From assembly GCA_022495995.1 (NCBI GenBank), contig JAFEMH010000748.1:62001-126000 (forward strand): a stretch of 64,000 bases of DNA, in the 5' to 3' direction. Both the position numbers and the translations under genes were made by a program. Source of the DNA: Adenophora triphylla var. japonica (lineage: Eukaryota; Streptophyta; Magnoliopsida; Asterales; Campanulaceae). Positions 21,601-33,629 of the stretch are shown here, in pieces. The notes beneath the pieces are model-generated. The model had not been told where the DNA came from, did no database searches, and was given only the letters and a program-made list of their open reading frames with translations. Numbering within the stretch: the stretch's first letter is position 1; the number at the start of each line of letters is the position of its first letter.

Positions 21601-22760
21601 AATGGCCTAACGGGATAAAAGGGGAAAGCTCACGCGGCATGCGGTTTCCGTTTCTTTTATTTTTTGATTTTTTTTTTGTTGTTTTAATTTACTTAAAACA
21701 TGTTTTCTCGTAATCCTAGGTAGGTTGGAAAAGATTGCTCTTCTTTTTCGCAACTATGCTAGATCCCGGGTCACCGGAGACCATCTCGTGCGGCTATAAG
21801 CCCCTCGTTTTGCACCCGTATTTCGACATCCCAGGTGGACAGCCCTGTGCGAGGGTCCTATAGCGCAAGCGGTTTCCACCGGCCTAAAAGAAAAATCGAA
21901 CCTAAGGACCGAGCTCGTCATGTTCGTTTTGATGCGTTAGCCATGTGAATAGTGAACCGAGCCGCCACTAAGTCAAGATCGTGTCAAGAGTTCTAAGCAT
22001 TGACCTTCTCTTTACCTTGCTTGCGCAAGGGATCTCGTGACGTTAGGCGTTGGCCGGGTCATATTGTCATGGCCGGCGTATCAAAGGCGTGATGACATGG
22101 TGTCATGCGAGCATGGATGTATATCCGGACGGAACATCGTTCTGGGTGTAGCTTCGAAATCAAGATCAGTCAAGATTTTAGCATGACCTTTTCATCACTT
22201 TGCTTGCGCAAGGGATCTTGAGTTCCGAGCCTTGACTCGTAAGATGGCCGGCATGGTATATGTATCCAGCCGTATGACACCTGACCGGGTAAAACCAACC
22301 GAGTCCGGGACAGAGTGTGACTCAAGACTCAAACGTGTGGTTGACGCTCGGCTAGGATGGGATGTTTGGAATGATCTCGTGCGCATCCAAGAGGCCTAGG
22401 AAGACCTAACGGATCGCAACCGAGACCACTCCGGTTAAGGGTTGTAGTGTGCAAATCCGAGGCAATCCGTAGCGCGTAACCGAGGCAGCGTGCGGTGTAA
22501 CCGAGGCAAAGAAGGCGCGTAGTGTGCGGTCTCTAAAATTCTTTTTCCGAGTAAAATAGAAGTTTTTGAAGAATTTTAAATGTATGCACGTATGTATATT
22601 GATGCATTTTTTTTTGTATTTTTTTTTTTTTGTAAAATAAAAACGAAGCACGTGCACACACACACAACAGCTTAAAGGAAGGGGTAAAATGAAAGTTTGA
22701 CCCTCATCATCGTTTTTAAAAATCTTTTGTTTTGTTTAAAAGTTTTTAAAACAAAATGTC
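21601..22760 (-). other. 5' untranslated leader of element C
   Basis: About 1.1 kb between primer site and gag with no credible coding frame. It contains C/T-rich and AT-rich parts, and conserved segments shared with D (33630-34720) and B (37298-38430). Two near-copies of a CATGGATGTATATCCGGACGG-like stretch and its neighbours occur in each. Confidence 0.6.
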
Positions 22761-22777
22761 CTCAATGAGTCGCCAAC
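22761..22777 (-). promoter_or_regulatory. Primer-binding site of element C
   Basis: The minus strand reads TTGGCGACTCATTGAG directly after the LTR end. It is a variant of the TGGCGACTCCGCTGGGAC site in B. From memory, this type of site is used by Ogre/Tat elements and assigned to tRNA-Arg. Confidence 0.75.
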
Positions 22778-24188
22778 CGAAATTACCCGGATCCGAGCAG
22801 CCTCGCGTCCCGCATCCGGGCATTTTTCCCCGCTTTGCGCTGTGTTGGAGGTGTCTCGCCGTTTGTTTTCGCATTTGTAGAGTCGCCACGCCGTTTTTAT
22901 TAAGCCCAAAACATTGAAAAGGGCATCGCTTAAAGATAATTTTAAACTCGTTTTTGTGTGATGAGATTTTGAGTTCTGAGGTCGATGACTCCCGGAAGAG
23001 AATATTAGAATATTAGAGCTCACTCCGAGTAGCCTCGTAAAACGAGTCTTTCTGATACCCCTAATATCCTTTAAATGTTGTGTGTGTGTGTGTGTGCTTT
23101 TAAAAATGCATGTCAGATCGGATGTCTACATTGTATGCTATGTATGGAAATGTATTGAAATAGTACAGAAGGAAGCCTTACCAATGTTGGTTCGTGTCTG
23201 CCTTCTTCCGCCGGGGAATGGTGTTTGAGGTCGGAGTAGCTGCTCCAGACGGATCGGGATTGCTTCGGAGATGCCGTTGTCCGCGGACGCAGTTTCGGCG
23301 TGAGCCGAGGTTGTAGGCTGCGTTCGGGCAGGTTCTGGCGTGGCGTGGGATCGTCGGGATCACTCGGGCAGAGGTTCGGCGTGCGTTGTGGTGGCAGGAA
23401 TCACTCGCGGCAGTTTCGCGTGGTTTGGGATCGTCGGCTTGACTCCTGAAAGAGCCTGGACACCGTGGAAAGACCAGCAAGGCCTCTGAGTACCACGAGG
23501 GGCCTCAGAGTACCTCGAGAGTGCCTCTGGCAGCGCGGGAGCGTCTCGGAGCGCTGGGAGGCTTCTGAGCACCACAAGGGAGCTCTAAGGCCTCTAAGGA
23601 TCCGAAAGGGGCCTGGAGTGCCTCAAGAGGACTTAGAGGGAGCCGAAGGCTAAGGGAGGAAGAGAGAAGAGGGAGGTGTGTTAAAATGAGGAGGGGGAGC
23701 CCTCTATTTATAGTAAAAATTTCGGAAAGCAAAGAGGTCCGTACTGACCTTCTTGGTTATCCGTAATTTTGGATTTCCTCGATTTGAGGGAATCTCGCAA
23801 TGATGGTGAATATTCCGAATGATGGTGTCCCCGAGCAATAAGGTCCGTACGGACCATCTTGCATGCAAAGAGGTCCGTACGGACCAACTCGCAGGGGAGT
23901 AATCATTTCTTCCGGGATTTGAGGGAATATCGTGGACTTTAAGGGGATTTAGTAATCATTGACACAAAGAGGTCCGTACGGACCTTAATTGCTTTTCTGA
24001 TTTCCTGAAAATTCCCAAAAGGTCCTTTTGTCCCTTTTTATCCAGGAAGGCTCCTCCCTTGGTTTGGTTGGGGGTTTGAGAGGGTTTTGAGAGGGTTTTG
24101 AGTGAGAGAGGTCTCCGAGACTACGTTGATGAGTCTGCGGTGTTTCCCGTGTGTTTGAGAGGGGGTGATCCAGATTGGGGTACTTACA
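22778..24188 (-). repeat. 5' LTR of element C
   Basis: 1411 bp. The terminal TG on the plus strand is CG here; the outer end is intact (TTACA at 24184-24188). TATA box (minus strand) at 23704-23713. Next to it are the primer site on the left and the CCAGG duplication on the right. Confidence 0.94.
23736..23984. promoter_or_regulatory. Four GGTCCGTACGGACC palindromes in U3 of C's 5' LTR
   Basis: Copies at 23736-23749 (CGG reads CTG), 23842-23855, 23872-23885 and 23971-23984. Spacing and order are as in the 3' LTR. This is the LTR that would drive C's sense transcript. Confidence 0.76.
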
Positions 24189-24193
24189 CCAGG
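24189..24193. repeat. Target-site duplication CCAGG, right copy (element C)
   Basis: Directly after the terminal CA of C's 5' LTR; matches 7436-7440. Confidence 0.95.
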
Positions 24194-25729
24194 TGACGGC
24201 GGAGCAGCTGGCGCGCTCCTTTTTGTGGTTTGCACTGTCCGAGACTTTGTTCTCAAACCACGCGACTGCGGCTCCCTTTGCTCTGTTGGAGAGCTTGATT
24301 GATCTGGAGAGAGTTTGTGATATCGCTTGGGGCGAGGCAGGCTTGGCCGAGCTCTACTTTTCTTTGGACCGGTTTAGCCTGGGGCGTGGGCCGCATTGGC
24401 CCGTTTTGACTTCGCTTTGGAGGTACGAGTTTATTGCCGTTTTTGATTTAACAACTTGTCGTTTCTCCGTCTTCTTTTGCACCGAGCCTTTTCTCGTTTT
24501 TGTCACAGTGTGTGGTTTTAAGAGATTTTTCAGGCTTCCCGTGGATAGAGATCCCGGGCCGTTGCCGCGCATCCCGCTATGTCGGGCCGGGTCAATGGGC
24601 TCGTACAATGCGAGGAAGAGGAGGAGCAAAGAGGGAAAGCTCACCATCGCCTACTGGATGTGCAGAGCATCCTGGAGAGGGGTAGCCCTGAGGGGTTTGT
24701 TTTGTTCCCGTGGGCTCGGTATGAGGGTGATGAGTTCGAGGGGGCTCCTGAGGTGACAGCACAATGAAGATGCCGCGGGGACCGACTTGTGAAGTCATGT
24801 ACCTGGGAGCGGGTCTTCCGGGCAAAGATGGCCTGTGTGTGCTTCCCGTGGCTCCGAGGGACCCTCCCTTTGGGATGCTTGATTCCCGAGACATGGATGT
24901 GCTGGATTTTGAGAGGTACCTTGGCGGTGTGGGCGCCGAGGAGTTTATTTTGTATGGAGAGGAGTATGGGGCCTTCGTGAGGAGGAAGCCGAGGACGCCG
25001 CAGTATCGGGGCGAGGGAGAGAGAGGCCGCCCGCAGTTCCCCTGCAGGTTTCGATGCCGGGGCCGGATTTCACGTATGTCCGTGGGGACGGATCGAGGAG
25101 GAGGGTGTCTGTACTGCTTCGAGCAGTGCTCCGCCGCATACCGAGTGGATCCCGATAGATCGGTGAGTGTGCCGACTCTTTTCCATCTTGGCATCCGTAT
25201 TTTTCTTTTTGTTGTCGAGTATAATTGTATTGCCGAGCGTTTCCTTGGCCGCTTGCTTCGTGCAGTCCCGGGAGAGCCTATGATATGCCGACTCGCCGTT
25301 ATGTGGCGATGAGGTCGCTTGCGAAGAAGATGGTGTCGAAGCCGTCTTGCCGGTCTTCCGCGACGCGTGCCGGCCGCACGAGCCTATGCCTTCGAGGCAT
25401 TCTCAGACGTTCCTCCACCGAGAGCCGAGCCTGAGCCACAGCTAGAGGGACCTTCGAGGGGGCGGCATAGCATGGATGCCGGACATCTTCTGAGCTCCGA
25501 GGCAGCAGCTCTTTATCGCATCTTCCTCACTCGGATGCACAGTGGTGAGGGTTCGTCGAGCCTTCCTTCTTTGATCCTTTCGCCGGATTTGATCCTTCTC
25601 AGTACTTTGAGTACCAGCCCCGGAGGGGGCTCGATACTCGATGACGAGGATATGACGGGCGAGTTCACCGGATGCCCGACTTCTCTCTAGGATCTTGGCG
25701 AGGATGATGATGCCGAGGAGTCCGATTAG
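24194..25729 (+). pseudogene. Antisense gene aORF1 of element D, 3' part (rest of exon 2, exons 3 and 4)
   Basis: The exon 2 remainder, 24194-24422, ends at GAG|GTACGAG and encodes VTAEQLARSFLWFALSETLF and a PMD-like AELYFSLDRF. Exon 3 is 24534-25162 (acceptor TTTTTCAG, donor TCG|GTGAGT). Exon 4 is 25266-25729 (acceptor TCGTGCAG, stop TAG at 25727-25729). The exon 2/3 join gives TGG-AGG-CTT-CCC in frame. The exon 3/4 join keeps frame in phase 2, giving DR-PGRAYDMP. All six splice sites of this copy (intron 1 included) match GT/AG. Small frameshifts remain inside exons 3 and 4. Confidence 0.75.
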
Positions 25730-25803
25730 TATTCATTTGCTTTCCCTCTTTTCCATATCTTCTCTCCCTTTTTTTTTTAGCAAATGTACATTTGATGTAC
25801 CGT

Positions 25804-25809
25804 AATAAA
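25804..25809 (+). terminator. Polyadenylation signal AATAAA downstream of aORF1 (D)
   Basis: AATAAA about 75 bp after the stop codon, as in C and B. Confidence 0.5.
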
Positions 25810-26076
25810 ACACATGTATTTGCATGGCAAACAAGATTTTATTTTAAGATGTAATGTCATTTTTGTGATTCCCTGATTTGTCCTAGAAATGGTTGCTATT
25901 ATTATATATTTTTTTTTGTGCATGCCACGTGAGCCGAGAGTGCTATGCTGCAGGTGGGTAGTGTATGTTTGCCGGAAATGGCTTTGGCCGTTGTTTGGGC
26001 GCTTTGGAGCAAGGTAGTGCCGAGGACAAAGGGTTGTTGTACTGTTTGCTGGGGAAATGGGTCATGATTGCAAGGA

Positions 26077-26121
26077 GGTCCGTACGGACATACTTAGCAT
26101 GCAAAGAGGTCCGTACGGACC
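26077..26121 (+). promoter_or_regulatory. Paired palindrome upstream of aORF2 (element D)
   Basis: A one-mismatch copy at 26077-26090 and a perfect GGTCCGTACGGACC at 26108-26121, 31 bp apart with GCATGCAAAG between. AGATAAATGC follows in TATA-like position. Confidence 0.68.
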
Positions 26122-26240
26122 AACCTTGCTTTTGGGAAGGAGATAAATGCTTTCCAAAGGTCCGGTTCTTCCCCATTTCCCCATTTTCAGCCATTTTCGA
26201 GCTTTCTTCCCCATTTTCTCTAGGAACCTCCATTTTTGCC

Positions 26241-27746
26241 ATAGATTCTTCGTACGTCCCTAGAATTTTGCCGAGGCTTTCGCAGAGAGGCAAGCACACT
26301 TCCTTGAGCAGCTGAAAACGTGGATGCGGCGCCGTATGAGGCATCGTAGACGGCTTTCGAGGTAAGGTTTCGTCTTTGCTCGATTTGGTCTTTTAAGGAG
26401 TCGGGTTCCCGATTGGGATTTGCTGCGGGCCGCCGCGAAGTTCGGGATGTTAGAGGCACGTGTACCGTTTCTCCTACAATGAAATGGTGCCCACTTTGAG
26501 GATTTTCGGGCTTTGATTGGAGGACCGGAGGTGGAGGCCATCTCGCTTCCTTTGATTGGTGGCGCCGCGCGAGCGTGAAGCTTGCAGCTTTCTTCGTACT
26601 TCGCCGGAAGAAGTGCAGGCATGATCCTTGGATTCGGGTCATATCGACATTTCGAGCCGCCGGAGCGGTTCATGGTTGATGATGAGAGTGATGTCTCTTG
26701 GGACGCATTTGCCTTGTGCGTGATGGCGACGCTTTTCCCGGTCGCCTCCTTGGCATTTGCGATGGCGCTTCGCTAGATGTGGTAGGGCACTCGCAGAGCC
26801 GGAGAGGATATTGTCCCGTTGGTGCCGGGGGAGACACTTCATGGTATCGACCGTCCGGCGACCGGGGATCGTTTCATGAGAGGGGGAAGCCCCGCTTTGC
26901 TCACCTTGTGGCCGCGAGAGAGACTTCAGCCATGCCCGAGGCTCCGACGTCGTTTAGCCCGTGGTCATTTGCTCGCCGACCTCAGTGTTGGATATGGATC
27001 ACCCGCCCGGGAGAGATGGATGGCACTGCCTTGGTACGCATCGATCCGCCGGTGGGTTCCTCACTCGGAGGATTGAGACTAGGAGGGTCTTGCAGAAGGA
27101 TCCTACGTTGTCGAGTTCCGTGTTTGTCTTGGTCTTCCTTCTATATTCCGTCGCTTGTTTCCTGCCAGCTTGGGATGAAGCAGAGCCTTTGTTTGGCCGG
27201 GATGACCTTGCTATCGCGGAGGTAGTTCCTCTTTGTATGGCAGCCTCCAGTGCCTTCTTGTATTTTCTCGAGGGTATGGAAGTATTCCGCTTTCCCTCCC
27301 GTGGTACTCCTTAGACGTCTGGGAGCGTTCAGTATTGACGACTCAAGCACCGGCCCGGTATGAGCAACATGTCAAGCGCCCCCAAGTGGTCTCGGAGAGC
27401 AAAGTGCGTGTAGCGATTCTGGGACCCGCTGCCGTAGTAGCTATTGCCTTAGGAGTGCCGAAGCTCCGGTCTCGACCCTTCGATGTGACGGAGACACTTT
27501 GTTTGACTACGAGATTAGAGTTGACCGACCGACAGGAGAGGTCCTCTTGCGCACTCAGGGAGGAGATCCGAGCCGAAGCACGGCGAATGAAGCCCCGAGA
27601 GCTACCGGATTGTTTGACTCTACTGGGAGGACCCCGATCTCTGACCGAGAGACGCAGAGTTGGTTCACGTGATCGAAAGAAGACTCGGGGGACGAGGGAA
27701 GAAAGGAAAGAATGGCGAGGGGACAAGCGCAGATGGCGCGGAATGA
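26241..27746 (+). pseudogene. Antisense gene aORF2 of element D, start codon changed to ATA
   Basis: Collinear with C's aORF2. The initiator is ATA (C has ATG), so normal translation would fail. The MVPTFEDFRALIGG and DVVGHSQSRRGYCPVGAGG-type stretches occur in shifted frames, and the end matches C's basic tail and TGA at 27744-27746. At least four indels break it. Confidence 0.6.
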
Positions 27747-28129
27747 CCTCCTAGGTATCCATTCATTGCATTTGCAAACACATTATTTTTTTAAATGTAT
27801 TAAGCTGTCTTTTAGCATGTTGTGAACTTGAGATTAGACCGTGCTTGTACTCATCAAGAAATGTTGTAACCGTTAGTGATTTGTGATTTACTTTAAAGCT
27901 TTGTCGAGACGCAAGATCTCTTGTTTGCCTTTGTTTCTTTTGTGCACTTTGCTCGCGTCCATCTTTGGACTTTTCGTTGCATTTGCGGATTGAAGCAACC
28001 TGGGCCATGACGGCAATCCCCTTTCGCTTAAGCTTTGTGCTTGACCGAGAGGTTGAATGATCCCCGACAAGTCGTTTTGACGGTCTTTCGTAGCTTCCTT
28101 GCCTCTCTTGTTGGCGTCGGGCTCGACCT

Positions 28130-28252
28130 CTTTTTTTTGCAGCCTTTTGCTTGAGCTTCTTTTTATTTTTGTTTGTGTGATCCCTTGCTCGAGCTCTTTT
28201 TTCTTTTTATTTTTTTTTTGTGAGCCCTTGCTCGAGCTCTTTTTTTTTTTTG
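28130..28252. repeat. T-rich repeats with GTGAGCCCTTGCTCGAGCTC (element D)
   Basis: Three units separated by T runs, between the converging ends of aORF2 and integrase, as in C and B. Confidence 0.75.
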
Positions 28253-28459
28253 AAGCGCGTGAGGGCGAAGACAAGCCCCGGCTTGGGAGCGTACATGAGT
28301 CACCGCTTGATGCCGAGCGACCCTCGATGTCCTTTGATGTTGCCGCCGTCGTTTGACTTGGTCAAGGTGACTGCTGGGGCGTGTCCTTGAAAAGTGCGTA
28401 GCTTGATGGAGGTTTTGATTGACATTCAAACTTTTGACTTTTTTGTGTATTTTTAGACC

Positions 28460-29807
28460 GGACCAATTAAGGTTGCCTACGTCTCCTGACTAGAGGGCTC
28501 AGTCCGCGTAGTTCGACACTACATGGAGTGCCAAGAGATGCACAGCTTGTTCTTCTTTAGGCGAAGTATCTCGCGAAGTTTGCTTCCGTTGACCGGATTC
28601 ATGAAGGGATTGCCGCTCTAGGTCTCTGCGCCTTCATGGCACCTCCGAGAAGATCTTTGAACCACGAAAGTGGCCGATCCACGCGGGTTCCCATTTTCCC
28701 AGCTGGGTTGGTTCGAGTGGGAGGCTTTTCTTGAGTACAAGGTCGCCTTCCCCGATGTCTCTGGATTTGACTTTCTTGTCGAAAGCTCTAGCCATCCCGC
28801 TTTGATAGGCTCCTGACGTGTTCCATGGCCTTTAGTCGTCGCTCGTCTAGCGCAGCCAATTCGTCGTGTCGGCTTCGGAGCCATTCGACTTCGTTGATGT
28901 CATTTTCCAAAGAAGACTCTGGAGTGAGGGAATTTCCAGCTCGATGGGAAGGACCGCTTCCATCCCGTATGTCGTGGCGAATGGGGTTTCTCCCGTGGTC
29001 GTTTCCGACCGATGTGCGGTAGCCCCAAAGTGCAAGGTGCAGCTTCTCTGCCAATCTCGTCCTCGGGTGGTCATTTTTCTGATGATCCGTTCGAGGGTTT
29101 TGTTTGCCGCTTCCACGGCGCCGTTTGTTTGTGGCCGGTAGGGAGAAGATTTGTGGCGTGTGATCTTGAATTCACCAGCCAGCCGTCGACCCCTCGAAGT
29201 GTGAACCGTTGTCCGATATGACCTCATTTGGGATGCCGTATCGGCAGATGATGTTTTCCTTGAGGAAATGCGCGACCTTCTTGGAGGTGAGTACCTTGTA
29301 GGACTTGGCTTCGACCCATTTGGTGAAGTAGTCGATGGCTACTAAGATGAACTCGTGACCGTTGCCGCCCGGAGGAGCAATTTTCCCGATGACGTCAATT
29401 CCCAAGTGGCAAATGGCCAAGGTGTAGTCATGCAAGAGAGATCGTGGGAGGTAGATGATTAAGGTTGGAGAAACCGCTGCACTTGTCGCAGCCTTCGGAC
29501 AAAGTGGATGCACCGCTCCATGGAGATCTAGTAGTAGCCCATCCTCGAGAATGATTTGCATCGTGGCTCGCTTTCATGCGGGGACCGCAAGCCCCATTGT
29601 GGACTTCTGTTCATGAACTTGTTTGCTTCTTCCTTGGCCGATGCAACAGAGGAGTGGCCCATGGTAGCGTTTCTTGTATAAAGCATGTCCCCGAGGATGA
29701 CGAAGTGAGAGGCGAGGCGTTTTAGGGCCATGATGCTCTTGGTTTTCGACCCCTTCGTGTGTGGGCCTTCCTTGTTCATGAAGGTGATTTCCCCGTTTTG
29801 AGGTATT
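28460..29807 (-). pseudogene. pol: Integrase of element D
   Basis: In sense order: ALKRLASHFVILGDMLY, the zinc-binding remnant, then CHLGIDVIGKIAPP and HEFILVAIDYFTKWVEAKSY, IICRYGIPNEVISDNGSHFE, GAVEAANKTLERIIRKM and GETPFATTYGMEAVLPIELE. The catalytic Asp, Asp and Glu positions are present, but frames shift several times. It follows the protease linker without RT or RNase H. Confidence 0.85.
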
Positions 29808-30842
29808 GGAAAATCCGGGTGTGGCCGGAAATGGCATCGGACTTGCGTCTCTTTGGCTCTCTTCGCAATCTTTGCAAATCGTTGTGATTAAAACCTTCTC
29901 AGCCTTGGGCCCGGTTTTTCTCTCGTTTGACAACATGCTTAAATGTTTGCTTGATGCATTTATTTAATTAATGTGTTTGCCTTTTGTATAGATGAATTGT
30001 TATTAACCTGCTTTTGATTAGTTAATATCATCATTTGTTAAGAGATGCAATGAAATGATTTTTTTAGGAAGGTCGGACCTTTTATTGAAAGCGTGAAGAT
30101 CGTACATTGCCGATCAAAGATTCACAATCGTCGGCGTAAAGCCGTCAAAAGACTCAAAAGATGTGAATTCACGTACAACAAGACTCGAAGCTAGACTATA
30201 GGCAACGAGGGATTGGACCAGGCTTCATTACTCTAATGGTCGTAGCTCTAGAGGGAGTGGTGGCCGGTTCAGTGGCCAATCTTCCCTGGTACGTGTCCCG
30301 GAAAGTAGCTTGCATGCGGTTCCGATTTCAAACCGTATCGCGGAGGTTTTTGGTCGCTCCCCCGATGATGTCCCTCCATTAGTGTTGCCACCAGCCCTTG
30401 GGGGTTTTTTGATGATAGAAGTCGCCGAGGGCTACTTCTAGAGGGCGAAGCATTCGCCGATTCTGAGTTGATTCTTGCCGATGTTGATCACTTTCATGTA
30501 ATTTGCCTCTTTATCTCGGGATCTTTACTGACGACATTTACAATGTCTCGATTCGAGCGGGCATGCTATATCTCCTTCCCCGATTAAGCCTCGGGAGGAG
30601 GTTGCGCCACTGTTCATCCGTGTCGGACACCGAAATGTTGAATTGAACTAAGATGTGATGGCAATCCCCATAAGATCCGAGAGTGCTCGGCTGTAGGGTT
30701 GTCTTGCACCGGGGATCGGTGATGAGCCGCTTGCAAGAGGGTTTTCGGCGAAGTAAGGGTCTACTCCTCGATCAATCTCCATTAGGGCATCCATTTCTTG
30801 ATCCTCTCTCAAGCATTCTTCACGCCGCATATATCGTAGTTG
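29808..30842 (-). pseudogene. Protease-integrase linker of element D with the RT/RNase H deletion scar
   Basis: At 29808-29832 the same join as in C links the end of the linker to the start of integrase. The rest (to 30842) has short coding remnants such as REDQEMDALMEIDRGVDPYF, with no catalytic motif. No RT (no YVDD/YIDD) or RNase H motif is found anywhere in D. Confidence 0.65.
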
Positions 30843-31400
30843 TCATCCCGACCCATGAGTTCTTCGATTTCCACTGTCCGCCTTAGAGCGTGGATGTAAG
30901 GATCCACTTCGTAGCGGGACAGGTAGGAGAATTATCTCGGGGAAGAGAATTCGGTCATGCTCGGGACCTTCTTCCGGGTCATAGCTTGCCGGCCAAGCAC
31001 TTGCCATTGCACCGCTTCCGCGGATCACTTCGATCGCTCCATTGGCATTGATGAATTTCACGCATTGGTGAAGAGTAGATGATACCGCTTTCATCCGATG
31101 TATCCAAGGTCGTCCCAACAAAGCGTAGAAGGTTGGTTTGATTTCCACGACTTGGAACTCTACCGACCTCCAGCTTGTACGTCGAATTGGATCCTCAAAT
31201 TGATGACTCCTACGATTGGTCGTGCGTGGAATCGTAGGCTCGGATTACCCGAGGTGAAGGCCTTATCGTAGAGCGGTCGATGCGGAGTCGTTTCAATGTG
31301 CTCAAAGCGATGATGTTGGATCGCGGAGCCGTTATCAATCAAGACGTTCGGAGGAAGAACATCTCTATTTTTATGAGGATGAGGAGGGCTTCGTTGTGCC
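30843..31400 (-). pseudogene. pol: Aspartic protease of element D
   Basis: Sense order: a DNGS-type catalytic stretch (MIDNGSA) with RFEHIETTPHRPLYDKAF, then IKPTFYALLGRPWIHRM and STLHQCVKFINANG. This is the usual Tat protease layout, and the sequence differs clearly from the C/B type. Confidence 0.75.
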
Positions 31401-31453
31401 GATTCTCACATATCGGCAAGTCATCATCCGTGAAGGCTAAACCGCTTCCCGTG

Positions 31454-33620
31454 CTACCGTTGACTCAGCCCCTTCTCGGGGAACGTTCGATCCATCCATT
31501 TGTATGCCTTGGTTGGGGCAAAGATCGTAGGGAGACAGCTGCCCTTGGGCGTTCTTGTCGAATTCCCTGGCCACGGACCTTGACTCGGTTTCACGCTCCT
31601 GGGCCATAGCGGGACAAAGATGCCGACGGTTTCGAAATTACAGGGGTCCGCTCTCGCTTGGAGTTTCGTCAAAGGCTATTGAAGTTTACCCCGTCGTTCC
31701 GGGGAATGGATTCCCGATGGTATTGGGACCACGAGGGCGTTCCAATTTTCCCCTCCTCAATGAGCCCCCGAACCACCCGCTTGAGCACGAAGCAATTGTC
31801 GGTGGTGTGGTCGGGGTAGTTGTGGAAGGCGCAGTTGCTTGCTCATATCCATGTTGGGTTTGGGAGTCTTCGGTTGGAAATTCTCGAGCGGCTTGAGAAG
31901 ATTTCGTTTCACCAAAGCTTCAAATACTTGACCCAAGTGGCATTTCAAGGTTGTCTAAATGCCGGAACCGTGGGAAGCGAGGGGGTTGTTATTCTTTGGG
32001 GCCGCTTGATCGCGGTTTACTTGAGCTCCGTTCGAATGTAGTGCATCTGTTCCTACGCTTCTTTCCTTTGGTCGCAGAGTTGAAGTTGCTGTGTTTGTTC
32101 GATAACGGTAAGACGAGGCAGAGGTTGCCGTTGCCTTTTGAAGACTCGTGAGTCTTTTCAAACTTCGTCCCGGCATTGACCATGGCACGGAGATCCTGAT
32201 AGAAATGGTGGCCGATCAAGGTCCTCAAAGATGGCTTGAGGCAGAATGGAAGATGTCCATCTCGCTTCTTCTTGGAAAGTGGATCCATTATCTCGCTTAG
32301 CTTCCAGCCCACTTTTGTAGAACTCACCTACCGGTTCGTCATCCTTTTGTTCGGTGGCTTGCAGGTGTTATGGCGGTTTGTCTCCCATTCAAGGTTGGCG
32401 CGGTACTTCTCCAGAAGATTTCACCGATTTGGTCCCACGTGGAGCGGTTTTCGCCTTCACATTGAGGAACCACCTTAGTGCCGTAGATTTGAGGGAATGC
32501 CGAAAGTGATCTCGCCATCTCGTTGAGGGGTTGCCCTTTGGCTCTCATACCTGTGACATAGGTGTCGATGTGGGTTTTGGGCATTCTCGTCCCGTCAAAC
32601 TTTTCCATTTTCGGCATCCCGAATTTTGTGAGGGAGAGGGACCACTTTGTTCGGATCGCAGGCAGGAGGGAGTCCTTCCGAGAACTAGCTAGCTTGCCTT
32701 GCATGTCTTTCATTTGTTCGATCGCCCAAGCCATGTGAGGATCACTGTCTGAGGTGGGTTACCATTTTCAGGACGGAAACCGAAGATGGGGGTGGATTGG
32801 CCGATGGGATCGCCATTCGGGAGTCTTGGGGAGGTAGTTGAGTGTATACCAACCCATACCCCGGGGTGTTGAAGCTGAGGGCGTGATTGCCAGTCCGCTA
32901 AGGGCTGTGTTTGGGAACCGGGAAATGATTCGTTAGCCCCAATCGCGCACTAGCAGTGGCAAACTTGAGATGTCGGGATATCCGCCGATGCCCGTCCCCG
33001 GTAAGCATGGGGACTTTTGATTGTGGTTGCGAGGCTCGTATGTAGGCAAAGGATTGAATCCCGGGGATACCGAGATGCATTGGGATCTCGCGAGCAGCAC
33101 GTATGTGTGCCGTTGGTACCGAGCTTGATGTGCAGCCGGAAACCGACCGTGCCGAGGCGGGCATGCTGAGCCGCTTGACCGACGCCCGAGGGGAGCTTAA
33201 GCGAGAGCCGCTTGCGTTGCCGGGATCTCGTAGCTTGGCGGAGGCGGAACTTGCCGATAGCTTTGAGAGACCTGGGAGCCGGTATGTCTTCGTCCTCTAT
33301 GAGAACAAAGGTTCCATCAGTTGGGGAACCGCGAATGCTCGAAGACGCAAGGTGTCTACGATCCAGCTTGCCGTTCTTCTTGGCGCTTCTTGATGGTTTC
33401 GAAGGCTCGCAACACCTCCTCCATTGTCCGGAGGTTCCTTAGTGGCGGGGTTCCGCTTTCCCTCACCGTTATCTCGTTGATCCCGCTCATGGAGAGTAGC
33501 GGACGGTGCACCGCTGAACCGGAAGGGCTATCGGACCTTGTGACCTCGATACCGAAAAGGCGGCTTCCAGTGTATTCTCAACCACTCTCGGTTCGCCTGC
33601 CGAGGGGGTGACGGGGCAAG
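31454..33620 (-). pseudogene. gag: Gag of element D, with capsid-type domain
   Basis: From 33620 downwards: a variable N-terminus, then MAWAIEQMKDMQGKL, KFGMPKMEKFDGTRMPKTHI, SAFPQIYGTKVV, TWDQIGEIFW and KPSLRTLIGHHFYQDLRAMV, the order of a Ty3/gypsy retrotransposon Gag. A frame-shifted HNYPDHTTDNC-like knuckle follows near 31800. Many indels break it. It is the only one of the three sister elements with a recognisable capsid region. Confidence 0.78.
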
Positions 33621-33629
33621 GTTTAGACA

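Larger units (their letters stand above)
7441..24188 (-). mobile_element. Complete nested Tat-lineage element C (16.7 kb), RT-less
   Basis: Minus-strand element with 3' LTR 7441-8870, 5' LTR 22778-24188, primer site, purine tract and a perfect CCAGG duplication. In sense order it holds a gag-like region, protease, linker and integrase, then the A-rich spacer, then aORF2 and aORF1 on the opposite strand, minisatellites and LTR. RT and both RNase H domains are missing, and no capsid-type gag domain is recognisable. Movement therefore needed proteins supplied in trans. It is the youngest insertion here, because it interrupts D. Confidence 0.95.

Noticed and set aside
22023..22400. Leader-region words repeated around CATGGATGTATATCC as a possible small-RNA gene
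   Set aside because: No convincing fold, promoter boxes or terminator; it is simply conserved leader sequence in C, D and B.
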